Shown: positions 44,069 through 52,698 of the stretch, piece by piece
Layout of the letters: each line of letters begins with the position of its first letter
Numbering within the stretch: position 1 is the first letter of the stretch
NCBI GenBank assembly: GCA_023647555.1
Contig: JALRLY010000275.1
Location: 124,001-188,000 of the forward strand
DNA length: 64,000 bases
Direction: 5' to 3'
Origin: Pancytospora philotis
Taxonomy: Eukaryota > Microsporidia
Notes under the pieces: model-generated
The model's input: only the letters and a program-made list of their open reading frames with translations
Told to the model about the DNA's origin: nothing
Databases searched by the model: none
Position numbers and translations under genes: made by a program

Positions 44069-44445
44069 GTTAAATAGGTTATTCTCTTTGCTCCTCTCGC
44101 TATATTCGCCGCTTTGCAATCGCTATAGGTTGCAGCGCTCGCGCAGGATCCGTGAGCGCGCTGTGCAGCGATAGCTAGCAAGTGAGGCGTTGGGATACAG
44201 GCTAGTATTTGCACCAAGAGCGACGATTCGCTAACATACGAAGCCCGGCTGTTTTTCGTACTTTACGAGTGGCGGAACCAGAAGCCCTCTGCATCCGTTC
44301 TATGCTTACGGTGTTGGCGCAGTTCAGCTATACTCGGTCTATCCACTGTGCCCAGCATCGCAGTCCAGTAAAATAAAAGCAGCAATATTGATGACGTGCT
44401 TAAATTAGAGAAATCGATGTGAAATCGGATGCAATGCTATACCCT
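44069..44445. other. Upstream region of copy D with an inserted segment
   Basis: The stretch at 44077-44136 and the stretch at about 44350-44445 both match the upstream region of copies B and C, but about 210 bases of unrelated DNA separate them. The start box has decayed to GCAATGCTATACCCT. The insert has a short open frame with no recognised match. Confidence 0.5.
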
Positions 44446-45390
44446 ATGCTTCCTCAGCTAGTGACGGGTATCAGCACATTAACCATGCTCGGCGTTCGGT
44501 GCAGCAATGCGGCCGAGAGCGCTGAACAAGTCGAGGAGCTTGACAGGCGCCAGGCGATGCAAAAGTTAGCTGCTCTGATGAGACTGCTATTTCTCAGTTT
44601 AAAATACATGATCGAGGCGATGCATTACACATGCACCGAGATTAAGCTCTACAAGCTCCAAGTAGACAATAAAATTGAGAGCCTGCTTTCCCCGAACTGT
44701 CCTGCTGACGATGGTGCTCTCACAGACATTGTGAACCAGATTAGCATTTGCATTGCGAAGGCATACATCCGACTGAGATCTTCCACAGACAGCCCTACTG
44801 GCGAAGGAACCCTTGAAATACGCTTGGACGAAATTGAAGGCCATCTCGCGGAGGCGCGCGCCGCGTTTAGTAGTGTATTCGGGCGTTCACAAATGCAGGA
44901 CAGCGATTCAAGTAGCATGGGTGTTGGAGAGCCGTGTTCCGACCACGCTTCTGTTTCAGCTCAATGCGCTACTCCATCGAGATCAGGAAATCCGGATATT
45001 AGCGCTACTTTTACTTCCTTGAAAATTGGGGATGATCAAGATTATGTCGGTTCATCCCCGGACTTGCAGAATTCTTTCGTGCAGGCATTCGCTTTCATGC
45101 TCGAATATTCCCGTAAGATGAGGACGGAGCTTGGTTTCATTAAGGCGCATCTTGAGCTGTTTTTGAATCGCATTTCGCGGATTTACGCGCTATTCAATCC
45201 ATCCCACGCAGGCTTCATGGGCGGAATCAAGTTGGAAGAGTTGCAGAAAAGCGTCGGGCTGCTCCATGGAAAGCACGGCCATGTCTATGAAGTTGGCGAT
45301 GAGTCGCTTAAGAGCGTTGATGCCTCTTGTGCGCGCGTACAAAGGGAACTTGATGAATTTGAGCGAGCACGCACCCATCACTTTAGCTGA
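44446..45390 (+). CDS. LGVRCG array copy D, secreted helical protein
   Basis: 314 residues from the ATG aligned with the starts of copies B and C; an in-frame GTG or ATG upstream would spoil the leader. Leader MLPQLVTGISTLTMLGVRCS (Ser replaces the usual Gly after Cys). The first domain has 'LSLKYMIEAMHYTCTEIKLY' and the 'SPNCPADDG' loop shared with copy A. The linker has 'SAQCATPSRSGNP'. The second domain has 'AFAFMLEYSRKMRTELG' and ends 'ARTHHFS'. Its start box has lost the AAAATTTT core, so it may be weakly expressed or silent. AATAAA follows at about 45401. Confidence 0.78.
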   Translation: MLPQLVTGISTLTMLGVRCSNAAESAEQVEELDRRQAMQKLAALMRLLFLSLKYMIEAMHYTCTEIKLYKLQVDNKIESLLSPNCPADDGALTDIVNQISICIAKAYIRLRSSTDSPTGEGTLEIRLDEIEGHLAEARAAFSSVFGRSQMQDSDSSSMGVGEPCSDHASVSAQCATPSRSGNPDISATFTSLKIGDDQDYVGSSPDLQNSFVQAFAFMLEYSRKMRTELGFIKAHLELFLNRISRIYALFNPSHAGFMGGIKLEELQKSVGLLHGKHGHVYEVGDESLKSVDASCARVQRELDEFERARTHHFS

Positions 45391-46080
45391 GCATGCCCGA
45401 ATAAAACTGTTACACTTTTAGTTTCTCATTTTCATCGATGTCGCACACTGCATTGTCGCCAGTGCAGACTGAGCAATTCTTGACGATGCGATAAGGCCGC
45501 GCGCATTGTATTCAGCATGTGCTGGGAGTGCATGGGGTGCTTCAAGGCGAAACTACATGCGCTGTCAGAGAAACGCATGGGTGGTGATAATAGCCCGCTC
45601 ATACGAGATTCATGTGCATATTCTACTCCTGCTTTTAGCCAAACTTGAGCTCCCATGCAATGAAGCAGCCACGGCCCAATGCTTGTTGCATGGCCTGTTT
45701 GATGTTTGGGAATGGATAGCTCCCAGAAACCACGATCTCGTATATCTTGCGGAGCTACCAGCGCACAGCGCCCGCCGTTAGCGGGCTCGGGCAATCCATC
45801 TCCTGATTGGATCTTGGGCAAATTCTCCTTTTTTCAATGATAGTAATGCCGGGAGCCAGCCTGTAGAGCAGTGCGGAAGCTGGAAGTCGGTCTCGGCGCC
45901 AGGATTCACCGTATACAGTCTACAACAATATGCGCCGCATATTTTTGGGTACTGGGCGGCTCTGCTGAATGGCTATCGCCGGTGCATTGATTTATTGCCA
46001 TGCCCTTTTAATGCAATTCCGGTGCATTAATTGGCTGCTTCGCCCCTTTTAATGTTATAAGACAGCGAAAATTTTGCCCC
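45391..46080. other. Spacer before copy E
   Basis: From about 45900 it is homologous to the region before copy F and ends in GAAAATTTTGCCCC at the ATG. Frames of 90-130 codons on both strands in the left half have no supporting features. Confidence 0.45.
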
Positions 46081-47058
46081 ATGCTGTGCCATTTTCTTTT
46101 GAAAATGTGGAGCGTAGCCGTGCTCGGCGTTCAGTGTGGCCCTATGCCGGATATTGCAAGACTAGACCTAGACGACGGTGAAATCAGACAATGCCTCAGA
46201 GAAAGAGAGTGCGCTCTTATCGAAAGTCTGTTCGTCAAGATATCAGCTTTTATCCGTCCTATGCAGAAGAAATGCCATGATTTTAATAACTTCAAGCATG
46301 CCATCGATAGCGAACTTAAATACCTTTCCTTTGTGAACTGCATCGCTGAGGAAGAAACTAGTAGAGCCTTTTTCGATAAAATCAAGCGCAGTTTATACGA
46401 GAGATATACGGAGTTTGCTTTGGAAAGAGAAAATATGGGCAAACAGTTACGTATAAACTGCGATATTAAGGAGGCTTTAGAAAAATTGAGCCGTAGTCGC
46501 TCTTATGATAAGCAGCAGGGCAATGCTCCGCTTAGCTTGATCGATCCGAACGATATTTTTGCATTATTGGAAGATATTATAGAACGTGCGTCTGGCTTCG
46601 ACTTTCCCGCTAGCGGTTCACAGAGCCCAATTGCACAGATGATTGTCTTCTTATCCGCCAGTTTTGCTCGGATAGATAATTTTTATGGTTTATTCTCATC
46701 TTCGTATATTCCTGCGTTTGACCGGTGCCTTACTGACTATAGGAGCTTAATATACCATCACTTGATGCACAATCTGCAGTTTGCCGACAAGGAACAGTTG
46801 AAATCGGTTGCGCAAAGGGCCTTAGATATAAAAGCAAAGCATGATAAGTTATGTGAAAATTCTGAACAGTTGCTCTATAGTTTCAATGAGCTTGAAAAGA
46901 AGTTGGATAGTGTACGAGACCAGTTTGCACGCAAGCTGAATGCTCAGAATTAAGTAATGCGCACTAATAAAATTGATTACTCCCATATCTACCCTTCATT
47001 TAGCAGTGCTTTCGCGTTGCTATACAATATCTATCTTTAACAAAGAAATCCTATGCAA
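45900..47058 (+). repeat. Segmental duplication unit 1 (copy E with flanks)
   Basis: It begins near GTATACAGTCT and ends near AGAAATCCTATGCAA. It matches 47450-48609 across promoter, gene and 3' flank, about 1.16 kb each. The units are separated by about 390 bases of unrelated, more GC-rich DNA. Confidence 0.75.
46081..46953 (+). CDS. LGVQCG array copy E, secreted helical protein
   Basis: 290 residues. Leader MLCHFLLKMWSVAVLGVQCG, the same LGV-x-CG ending as copies B-D. The first domain has 'FIRPMQKKCHDFNNFKHAID' with the helix-Cys spacing of the B-D copies. A diagnostic subfamily block is 'QGNAPLSLIDPNDIFALLE' (about 145-163). The second helical domain ends 'RDQFARKLNAQN'. The Ser-rich linker of B-D is shorter here. 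The stop is followed by AATAAA within about 20 bases. No domain is recognised, and membership of the same superfamily as B-D is inferred from leader, Cys and helix pattern. Confidence 0.8.
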   Translation: MLCHFLLKMWSVAVLGVQCGPMPDIARLDLDDGEIRQCLRERECALIESLFVKISAFIRPMQKKCHDFNNFKHAIDSELKYLSFVNCIAEEETSRAFFDKIKRSLYERYTEFALERENMGKQLRINCDIKEALEKLSRSRSYDKQQGNAPLSLIDPNDIFALLEDIIERASGFDFPASGSQSPIAQMIVFLSASFARIDNFYGLFSSSYIPAFDRCLTDYRSLIYHHLMHNLQFADKEQLKSVAQRALDIKAKHDKLCENSEQLLYSFNELEKKLDSVRDQFARKLNAQN

Positions 47059-47634
47059 GTGCTTTTGAAACGGAGAAGGCGCACGAGTACGGCTTGTCAG
47101 CTGGCGAGATGGGGATGACGTACGAGTGTGGATGGAAATAGTGCTGTAAGACATGACTTGGGACAGCGTGGTGACTAAGTGGCACGGAAATACGTAAGCG
47201 AGCTCGGCCTACGCTCAAACGTGGAGGCCCAGATCCAGTTTAGAGCGCTGTGGGAAACACCAGAGTCAGCGTCATTTGAGGCGCAGCGCGGGATTCTCGG
47301 GTGGGGGATGACGCACGGCCTGAGCTGGCGGTGGAGGAGCTGCTGCGCGGATGCGCACAGAGGACGCATGAACAAGAGCGAATGCTTACAATGATCGTAA
47401 CAGTATACGCTTTAGTAAATTTATTTGATTGGAAGTCAGAATCCTGCACTCAGATTCGTCGTATACAGTCTGCAGCTACATGCACGGCATGTTTCTGGGC
47501 ACTGGGCAGCTCCGCTGATAACGGCTGTCGCCGGTGCATTAATTTGTTGCTTTCCCACTCCTAATGCAATTGCCAGTGCATCGATTGGCTGCTTTGCCCC
47601 TTCTAGTATTATAGGACTGGGAGAATTTTGCCCC
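46954..47634. other. Spacer between copies E and F with a GC-rich patch
   Basis: The first 100 bases belong to duplication unit 1 and the last 185 to unit 2. The middle (about 47060-47440) is GC-richer and holds a protein-like stretch ('YVSELGLRSNVEAQIQFRAL') that continues only with a frame change, so it may be debris of another gene. Confidence 0.4.
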
Positions 47635-48609
47635 ATGCAGTGCCAGTTATTTTTGAGAATGTGGAGCGTAGCTGTGCTTGGTGTGCAGTGCGGCCCCATG
47701 CCGGGGAACGCAAGACTGGACGACGGTGAAATTAGAGTGCGCTTCAAAGAAAGAGAGTGCGCTCTTATCGAAAATCTGTTCATTAATCTATCAGCTCTTA
47801 TCCGTCCTATGGAGAGGAGATGCCGTGATTTTTATAAGTTCAAGCATTTCATCGACAGCGAACTCGAAAACCTTTCCTACGTGAACTGCTCCGCCCAGGA
47901 TGAAACCAGTGAGGCTTTCTTCGATAAAATCAAGAGCCGTGCACTGAACGGATTGGGGACGTTTTATCCTGAAGATGAACCACATAGCAAATGGTATGGT
48001 TTATACCGCGCTATTAAGAAGACTTTTGAGGACTTGAGCTGCAGTCAATCCTATAATAAACACCAGGGCAACGCTCCGCTTAGCTTGATCGATCCGAGCG
48101 ATATTTTTGCGTTATTAGAAGAGGCTGTATCACGTGCGTCTGTCATCAGCTTCTCTACTGGCAATTTGCAGAGCCTAATTGCACAGGTGACTGTTTTCTT
48201 ATCTGTTAGTTTTGCTCAGATAAGCCAGATTGATGATTCATTCATAACTTTATACAGTACTAAGATTAACCGGTGCTTTAATGACTATAGTGAGTTCGTA
48301 TACACCCATCTGGTAATTAATCGGGTGTTTGCCGACAAAGATCGATTGAAATCGGCTGCGCAAATGGCCCTCGATAAAAACGCACAGTATAGTAAGCTGT
48401 GTGAAGCCTCTAAAAAGCTGCTGGATGGTTTCAAACAGCTTGCGGGGGAGTTGGACAGAGTACGAGACAAGTTTGCACGCAAGCTGAACGCTTTAGAATT
48501 AAGTAATGCGCACTAATTAAATTGATTAACTCCTATATCTTCCCTTTAATCGGCGGTGCTTTCGCATCGCCATGCCACAGCTATCTTTAACAGAGAAATC
48601 CTATGCAAT
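47450..48609 (+). repeat. Segmental duplication unit 2 (copy F with flanks)
   Basis: Partner of 45900-47058. Promoter, coding region and 3' flank all align, so the duplicated unit is larger than the gene. Confidence 0.75.
47635..48516 (+). CDS. LGVQCG array copy F, secreted helical protein
   Basis: 293 residues, start directly after GAGAATTTTGCCCC. Leader MQCQLFLRMWSVAVLGVQCG. It aligns end to end with copy E: 'LIRPMERRCRDFYKFKHFID', 'QGNAPLSLIDPSDIFALLE', and the terminal 'RDKFARKLNALELSNAH'. The first domain has a few extra residues around 'FYPEDEPHSKWYG'. A frame extending to 47425 is rejected because it runs through the duplicated promoter. It has no known domain. It is the last member of the array before the housekeeping genes resume. 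Confidence 0.8.
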   Translation: MQCQLFLRMWSVAVLGVQCGPMPGNARLDDGEIRVRFKERECALIENLFINLSALIRPMERRCRDFYKFKHFIDSELENLSYVNCSAQDETSEAFFDKIKSRALNGLGTFYPEDEPHSKWYGLYRAIKKTFEDLSCSQSYNKHQGNAPLSLIDPSDIFALLEEAVSRASVISFSTGNLQSLIAQVTVFLSVSFAQISQIDDSFITLYSTKINRCFNDYSEFVYTHLVINRVFADKDRLKSAAQMALDKNAQYSKLCEASKKLLDGFKQLAGELDRVRDKFARKLNALELSNAH

Positions 48610-48724
48610 AGCTCTTAGCAACAATGCTGCGCGTGGGCACCACTTTCAGTCTCTGCCGAGGCTGAGAGGCATGCCCGCCGGCGCGGAGTGAATGACTGAG
48701 GTATAACTGAATATTTATTAATAC

Positions 48725-48964
48725 TTACCTGGACGCCCTCGCCTCTCTATCGCACTCCCTGAGGGACAGCTCGTCGCCGATCCTGACCGGGCCCATCACG
48801 GCCCTCACGATGGAGCGGTTGTTGTGTCTCAGCTGCACGCGGCAGATGGTGATGTCACCACCGGCGCCGCTGCGGTTGTAAAGACCGACGACCTTGGCGA
48901 TGTAGGCCTCGTCATCCTGCGCGTTCGCGGCCTGTGTGTTCCCCTGCTCAGCAGCTTTAGCCAT
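48725..48964 (-). CDS. RPS28: 40S ribosomal protein eS28
   Basis: 79 residues. The beta-barrel motif is seen in 'YIAKVVGLYNRSGAGGDITI', 'RVQL' and 'RSIVRAVMGPVRIGDELSL', and the end 'ECDREARASR' matches the conserved ESEREARRLR tail that sits near the mRNA exit channel. The start ATG follows AAAAATTTACCCCACA. It marks the right border of the accessory island. Confidence 0.95.
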   Translation of the reverse strand: MAKAAEQGNTQAANAQDDEAYIAKVVGLYNRSGAGGDITICRVQLRHNNRSIVRAVMGPVRIGDELSLRECDREARASR

Positions 48965-49245
48965 TGTGGGGTAAATTTTTCACTTCTAAAAATTTACGCG
49001 CAGCACGCAGCGGAGACACCGGCGATTATTGCTCGTGCGGAGGAAGCAGGTAGGATTGACGCAGCATTGCTGCTCCCGTAGTATGCAATCCTTCGATAAA
49101 CAAGCTTTAGCTTAAGAAGCTGGCCAGCGTTGATGCATACCGCATTTATACCGCATTGGACGGGCAGCTTCGATGCAGCCGCCCGTCCAATGTATTTTAA
49201 GCACCAGCACTCTTTCCGTAGATAATGCGCCCATTTCCCGACCCC

Positions 49246-49533
49246 ATGCCGCACAGGGACAGCAACAGCAGCAGCGAGGACGAAGAGGAGAAGTTCGTGG
49301 GCAAGATCCGCTCGCTCAAGCAGATCGCCGTGGATCTGACCAGCACGGTCAAGGCGCAGACCAGGAGCATCAGGGAGCTGGAGCCCGGGATCTCGCGGAC
49401 GCTGCACAATCTGCGGAGCCACATCGAGCGCCTGCAGCGCACCGACCCGCGCTCTTTCCGCATCTGGGCCTTCTACCTGCTGACGTCTTTATTCTTCCTC
49501 TGTGTGCTCTTCATACTCTTTTTCCTGTTTTAG
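49246..49533 (+). CDS. BET1: BET1-like Qc SNARE
   Basis: 95 residues. A Ser/Glu-rich N terminus leads into a SNARE helix ('GKIRSLKQIAVDLTSTVKAQ', 'TRSIRELEP'), and the C-terminal membrane anchor is 'FYLLTSLFFLCVLFILFFLF' ending at the last residue. Size and the LKxIAxDL start of the SNARE motif suggest Bet1 or Sft1, which act in ER-Golgi fusion. The motif beyond the central layer is poorly kept. Two ATGs are possible; this one is preceded by GACCCC, the other (49225) gives seven more residues. AATAAA follows the stop by about 50 bases. Confidence 0.72.
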   Translation: MPHRDSNSSSEDEEEKFVGKIRSLKQIAVDLTSTVKAQTRSIRELEPGISRTLHNLRSHIERLQRTDPRSFRIWAFYLLTSLFFLCVLFILFFLF

Positions 49534-49628
49534 CTTTGCTGCCTGGCGCCTCAGAGGCTGTTTGGGGGACGAGGCGAGGGTCAATAAACTGCTGTTCATT
49601 ACTTTGTTGTATTTTAGCGCGAGTTATC

Positions 49629-49685
49629 ATTGGATATGTCGTTGAGCACTGGATATATCGTTGAGCATTGGATATATCGTTGAGC
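49629..49685 (+). repeat. Three tandem 19-bp repeats
   Basis: The unit ATTGGATATATCGTTGAGC is repeated three times (49629-49647, 49648-49666, 49667-49685) with one or two differences in the first two copies. The last copy runs into the left arm of a hairpin. Confidence 0.9.
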
Positions 49686-49756
49686 AAATAAAACACGGTG
49701 CAAGATCTGCGCTATGTTCTGTACAGCTGCATCCAGCACCGTGTCTTATTGCTCAA
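49680..49756. repeat. Inverted repeat of about 21 bp around a 34-bp loop
   Basis: The left arm TTGAGCAAATAAAACACGGTGC minus small bulges pairs with the right arm GCACCGTGTCTTATTGCTCAA (49736-49756). Each arm has one or two mismatches. It lies between BET1 and the next gene, about 45 bases before that gene's ATG. Confidence 0.85.
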
Positions 49757-49800
49757 CTGCCTTTCGCCCGCTACACTAATTTTGCAAAAATTTGCAGACC

Positions 49801-50331
49801 ATGGATATCGCGGACTTGCTGGTGGAGGAAATAACCGCTGCCCAGAAGAGCACGGGCGAGCGGGAGGCGTACGAGCAGCTGCGCCCGGCCATAAACGCGA
49901 AGGCGGCCATAAAGAAGACGCAGTTCAACGAGCTGGTCGAGCTGCTGGAGAGGGACACCGTCGCGGTGCTCTCGGCGCCGAACCCGACGCACAAGGAGAC
50001 CGACATCATCAGCAAGGCCATACGGCGGGCCAAGCTCGCGGACCAGAGCGGCCTGTTCGCGTATCTGCGCAGCGAGGACTCGAAGCGCTCGCCCGTGCTG
50101 ATCCACGCCGTGGTCGCGAAGGGCGGGCGGCTGGACACCGACCAGATCGTCGAGTATCTGCACGACATCGTTGCGAACAAGAAGATCTTCCTGTGCCATC
50201 TGAAGATCCTCCTGGCGGTCTCGCGCTTCTACCCCGCGGCCATCACCCCGACTGTCATCAACTTCTGCAAGCAGTCCACGCACGACATCTCCAAGGAGCT
50301 GCTGCGCAGGCACAAGGTGCAGGCGGAGTGA
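49801..50331 (+). CDS. Hypothetical helical protein
   Basis: 176 residues, start after CAAAAATTTGCAGACC. The protein is fully helical and soluble with no cysteine cluster: 'NELVELLERDTVAVLSAPNP', 'RRAKLADQSGLFAYL' and 'VEYLHDIVANKKIFLCHLKI' suggest short helical-repeat packing. It ends in a basic helix (KELLRRHKVQAE). I do not recognise a family. Strong C-ending codon use shows it is a normal core gene rather than an island gene. The hairpin described upstream lies within its presumed promoter. Confidence 0.7.
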   Translation: MDIADLLVEEITAAQKSTGEREAYEQLRPAINAKAAIKKTQFNELVELLERDTVAVLSAPNPTHKETDIISKAIRRAKLADQSGLFAYLRSEDSKRSPVLIHAVVAKGGRLDTDQIVEYLHDIVANKKIFLCHLKILLAVSRFYPAAITPTVINFCKQSTHDISKELLRRHKVQAE

Positions 50332-50472
50332 GCCCTGCTGTTGCAATGCGCGCGGCTCTGCGCTTGGCTTAAATAAATTAGTGGTTCCGACGGCCCTTTT
50401 CCTGCCGCCTGCGTGGCGCCTGTGGCGGACGTGTTTCATTCCTGCTATTTAAACACCAGTAAACAAAACACA

Positions 50473-50625
50473 ATGGAGAAGGAGAGCGACACGCACGACA
50501 ACGACAATCTGGTCTCCGAGGTGTCCGAGCTGTTCCCGAACGGGGCACCGGAGCCGCCCGAGGACGAGTTCTCCGCCAACGAGGACTCCAAGAACAGCGA
50601 GAATTTTCGCAAGCAGATAGAATAA
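50473..50625 (+). CDS. Small acidic protein of 50 residues
   Basis: MEKESDTHDN start; the composition is strongly acidic with Ser, Asn and Pro, and no hydrophobic core beyond 'NLVSEVSELFP'. It is probably disordered. It does not show the Trp/Asp pattern of Sem1/Dss1. TATTTAAA lies about 25 bases upstream, and the stop TAA overlaps AATAAA (50622-50627), the arrangement seen at several real genes here. These signals are the main argument that it is a gene. Confidence 0.5.
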   Translation: MEKESDTHDNDNLVSEVSELFPNGAPEPPEDEFSANEDSKNSENFRKQIE

Positions 50626-51153
50626 ATTGTCTAGAATAACTCAGTGTTTGGGCTGGGCCGCGAAGGGCATTTTGCTTTTAAATCAACTGCTCTTGCTGCA
50701 TTTTGAATTTTGAAGGGGAAGTGAGAGAAGTAAACACCGGGCGCTGGCTGTTGTAAAAATTGCTGTCGGAACATCGCGGCTATGCTATAGCGTCGAATGA
50801 ACGGCAAGATGAGACCATTGGTCCTGCCTCATTCCAGTATGGGAATGCAAAACACTGGCTGATGCGCGCACGGGCATGTAGCAGCACTGACAAGAGCTCG
50901 CACTACAATGTACACGGTGTAGCGCGCCACCAACCAACAGAGCGGTTCCGTTCGTACCATAGCAGCCGCTCTAATACAAAATTTTAGCACGAATATGGTT
51001 AATAGCACAAACAAAGCCGGAGGCTCAGACGGACCGCAAGTGACTATTCCATCAAACATTAAACAGCGTCAATCAGCATTATTCTTGAATTGCTTAATTA
51101 GCGCACGATGTATTGCGTATTAAAAAATATAAGCGGGGCGCGCCGCCAGCCCC
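50626..51153. other. Intergenic region, nothing recognised
   Basis: A 76-codon minus-strand frame with hydrophobic stretches (50829-51059) has no start box. TTAAAAAATATAAG (about 51119) and GCCCC precede the thymidine kinase ATG. Confidence 0.4.
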
Positions 51154-51810
51154 ATGGCGCAGCTCAGATTCGTGACCGGCCCGGTGGCCTGCGGCAAGAC
51201 GCTAGAGCTCATCCTCAGCGCGTTCCAGCTGCAGTCCACGGCGGGGAAGCAGGGCGTGCGGGTGATGAAGCCGCTCATCGACACGCGCTTCGCGCAGGAG
51301 ATCGTGCGCTCGGCCGCGGGGATCCAGATCGCCGTGACCGATCTGGTGTCGCCCATCGACGATCTCATGGCGCTGGACTACGCGCGCGTGGTGAGCATCA
51401 TCGTCGACGAGGCGCAGTTCTTCACGGTCAGGCAGATCGAGCAGCTGCGGCGCATAGCGACGGAAAGGGGCATCGACGTGACGTGCTTCGGGCTCCTCAA
51501 GGACTTCCGGTGCGCCATGTTCGAGACGTCGAAGCGGCTGCTGGAGCTGTGCGACGACGTGCGTGTGGTCAAGGCCTTCTGCATGCTGTGCAACGAGCAC
51601 GGCGCGGGCCGCCCACGCGATGCTGCGCAGGAGCGGGGCTCCGTGCCCAACGCTGCCACCGTGAGCATGAAGATCCAGCGCGTGGACGACCGGATCGTGC
51701 CCGTCGTGGACGGCGCCTCGATACAGATAGGCGGGATAGAGACCTTCATTCCCGTGTGCTACAGCTGCTTCGACTCGGCCACGGGCAATCTGTGCGCTAA
51801 AAATGCTTAA
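51154..51810 (+). CDS. TK1: Type II (TK1-like) thymidine kinase
   Basis: 218 residues. TK1-type kinases phosphorylate thymidine for salvage. P-loop GPVACGKT (about 9-16), Walker B 'IIVDEAQFF' (about 83-90) and 'CFGLLKDFR' in place of the family's YGLxxDF. The zinc ribbon is present: CMLC near 148 and CYSC near 207. The P-loop departs from the usual GPMFSGKS/T, losing Met and Phe, and the lasso between the cysteine pairs has an unusual Gly/Arg-rich insert. Microsporidia lack most nucleotide synthesis, so salvage enzymes are expected; a transferred origin for this family has been proposed elsewhere but I cannot test it here. Confidence 0.88.
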   Translation: MAQLRFVTGPVACGKTLELILSAFQLQSTAGKQGVRVMKPLIDTRFAQEIVRSAAGIQIAVTDLVSPIDDLMALDYARVVSIIVDEAQFFTVRQIEQLRRIATERGIDVTCFGLLKDFRCAMFETSKRLLELCDDVRVVKAFCMLCNEHGAGRPRDAAQERGSVPNAATVSMKIQRVDDRIVPVVDGASIQIGGIETFIPVCYSCFDSATGNLCAKNA

Positions 51811-52013
51811 GTGAGCGTATTCGGCTTCTAATAAATCCTCGTGCTATGAACGTTTCTGCGTGTCTGTGTATCAGCATTATTCTCAGCTTTGTAGCAGGTG
51901 TACCCGTATTTTGATGTTGAATGCAACAACACTGCTCTTATCGCCCTCCATCACCATATCGAGAATCCCAACAGTTCACATGGAAATTTAAAAGACGCCG
52001 CCGGGGCACCCCA

Positions 52014-52535
52014 ATGGCCGAGTTCCGCTTCGACTTCCAGGACTACCTCGAGAACGCGCTGCAGCTCTCGGAGACCAAGCACATCTACTGTCAGGCGTAC
52101 CAGAAGGACCAGTGCCGCGACCCGCGCTGCAAGCTCATCCACATCAAGTTGGCCACGGCCGTCGTTTGCAAGCACTGGCTGCGCGGGCTGTGCAAGAAGA
52201 ACGAGCGCTGCGAGTTCCTGCACGAGTACAACCTCAAGAAGATGCCGGAGTGCTTCTTCTTCAACGTCTACGGCGTGTGCAACAACAACGAGTGCCTCTT
52301 CCTCCACGTCAAGCCGGAGTCTGTCGCGCGCGAGTGCATCTGGTACCGCCGCGGCTTCTGCAAGAACGGGCCGAACTGCAAGAACAAGCACATCCGCGCG
52401 AATCTCTGCTGGAACTACTACGCCGGCTTCTGCAAGAACGGCCCGGACTGCCCGCTGGGCCACCCGAAGTTCGAGCTGCGCTACAACGAGATCACCGATG
52501 CCGATGTCATCAAGAAGCCGCTGGCGGGCCGGTGA
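52014..52535 (+). CDS. YTH1: mRNA 3'-end processing factor Yth1 / CPSF30
   Basis: 173 residues. Five CCCH zinc fingers in a row: 'CQAYQKDQCRDPRCKLIH', 'CKHWLRGLCKKNERCEFLH', 'CFFFNVYGVCNNNECLFLH', 'CIWYRRGFCKNGPNCKNKH' and 'CWNYYAGFCKNGPDCPLGH'. In CPSF30 fingers 2 and 3 read AAUAAA, which fits the abundant AATAAA signals after stops in this window. The zinc knuckles found at the C terminus of animal CPSF30 are absent, as in yeast Yth1. The start follows GAAATTTAAAAG and GCACCCCA. Confidence 0.95.
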   Translation: MAEFRFDFQDYLENALQLSETKHIYCQAYQKDQCRDPRCKLIHIKLATAVVCKHWLRGLCKKNERCEFLHEYNLKKMPECFFFNVYGVCNNNECLFLHVKPESVARECIWYRRGFCKNGPNCKNKHIRANLCWNYYAGFCKNGPDCPLGHPKFELRYNEITDADVIKKPLAGR

Positions 52536-52624
52536 GCGCTGTCTTTAATAAATCGTGTTTGCTGCTTTTTTATGGTGTAGATGGCCCATGTGCTGTGCTG
52601 GCATGCCACGTTAAAAGGCAAAAA

Positions 52625-52698
52625 TGCTCCGTCGGGGACTCGAACCCCGGACCTTCGCATTATTAGTGCGACGCGCTAACCAACTGAGCCAACAGAGC
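52625..52698 (-). tRNA. tRNA-Ile (anticodon AAT)
   Basis: On the minus strand GCTCTGT pairs with ACGGAGC. The anticodon stem TCGCA/TGCGA encloses CTAATAA, giving anticodon AAT (Ile; A34 would be read as inosine). The T arm is CGGGG-TTCGAGT-CCCCG. Five T follow the 3' end (plus-strand AAAAA at 52620-52624). No intron is seen. Confidence 0.94.

Noticed and set aside
45432..45821. 129-codon minus-strand frame before copy E
   Set aside because: No start signal and no similarity to array members; an overlapping plus-strand frame is equally open.
50829..51059. 76-codon hydrophobic minus-strand frame
   Set aside because: Hydrophobic by composition, but lacks AAATTT or CCC signals and has no recognisable family.
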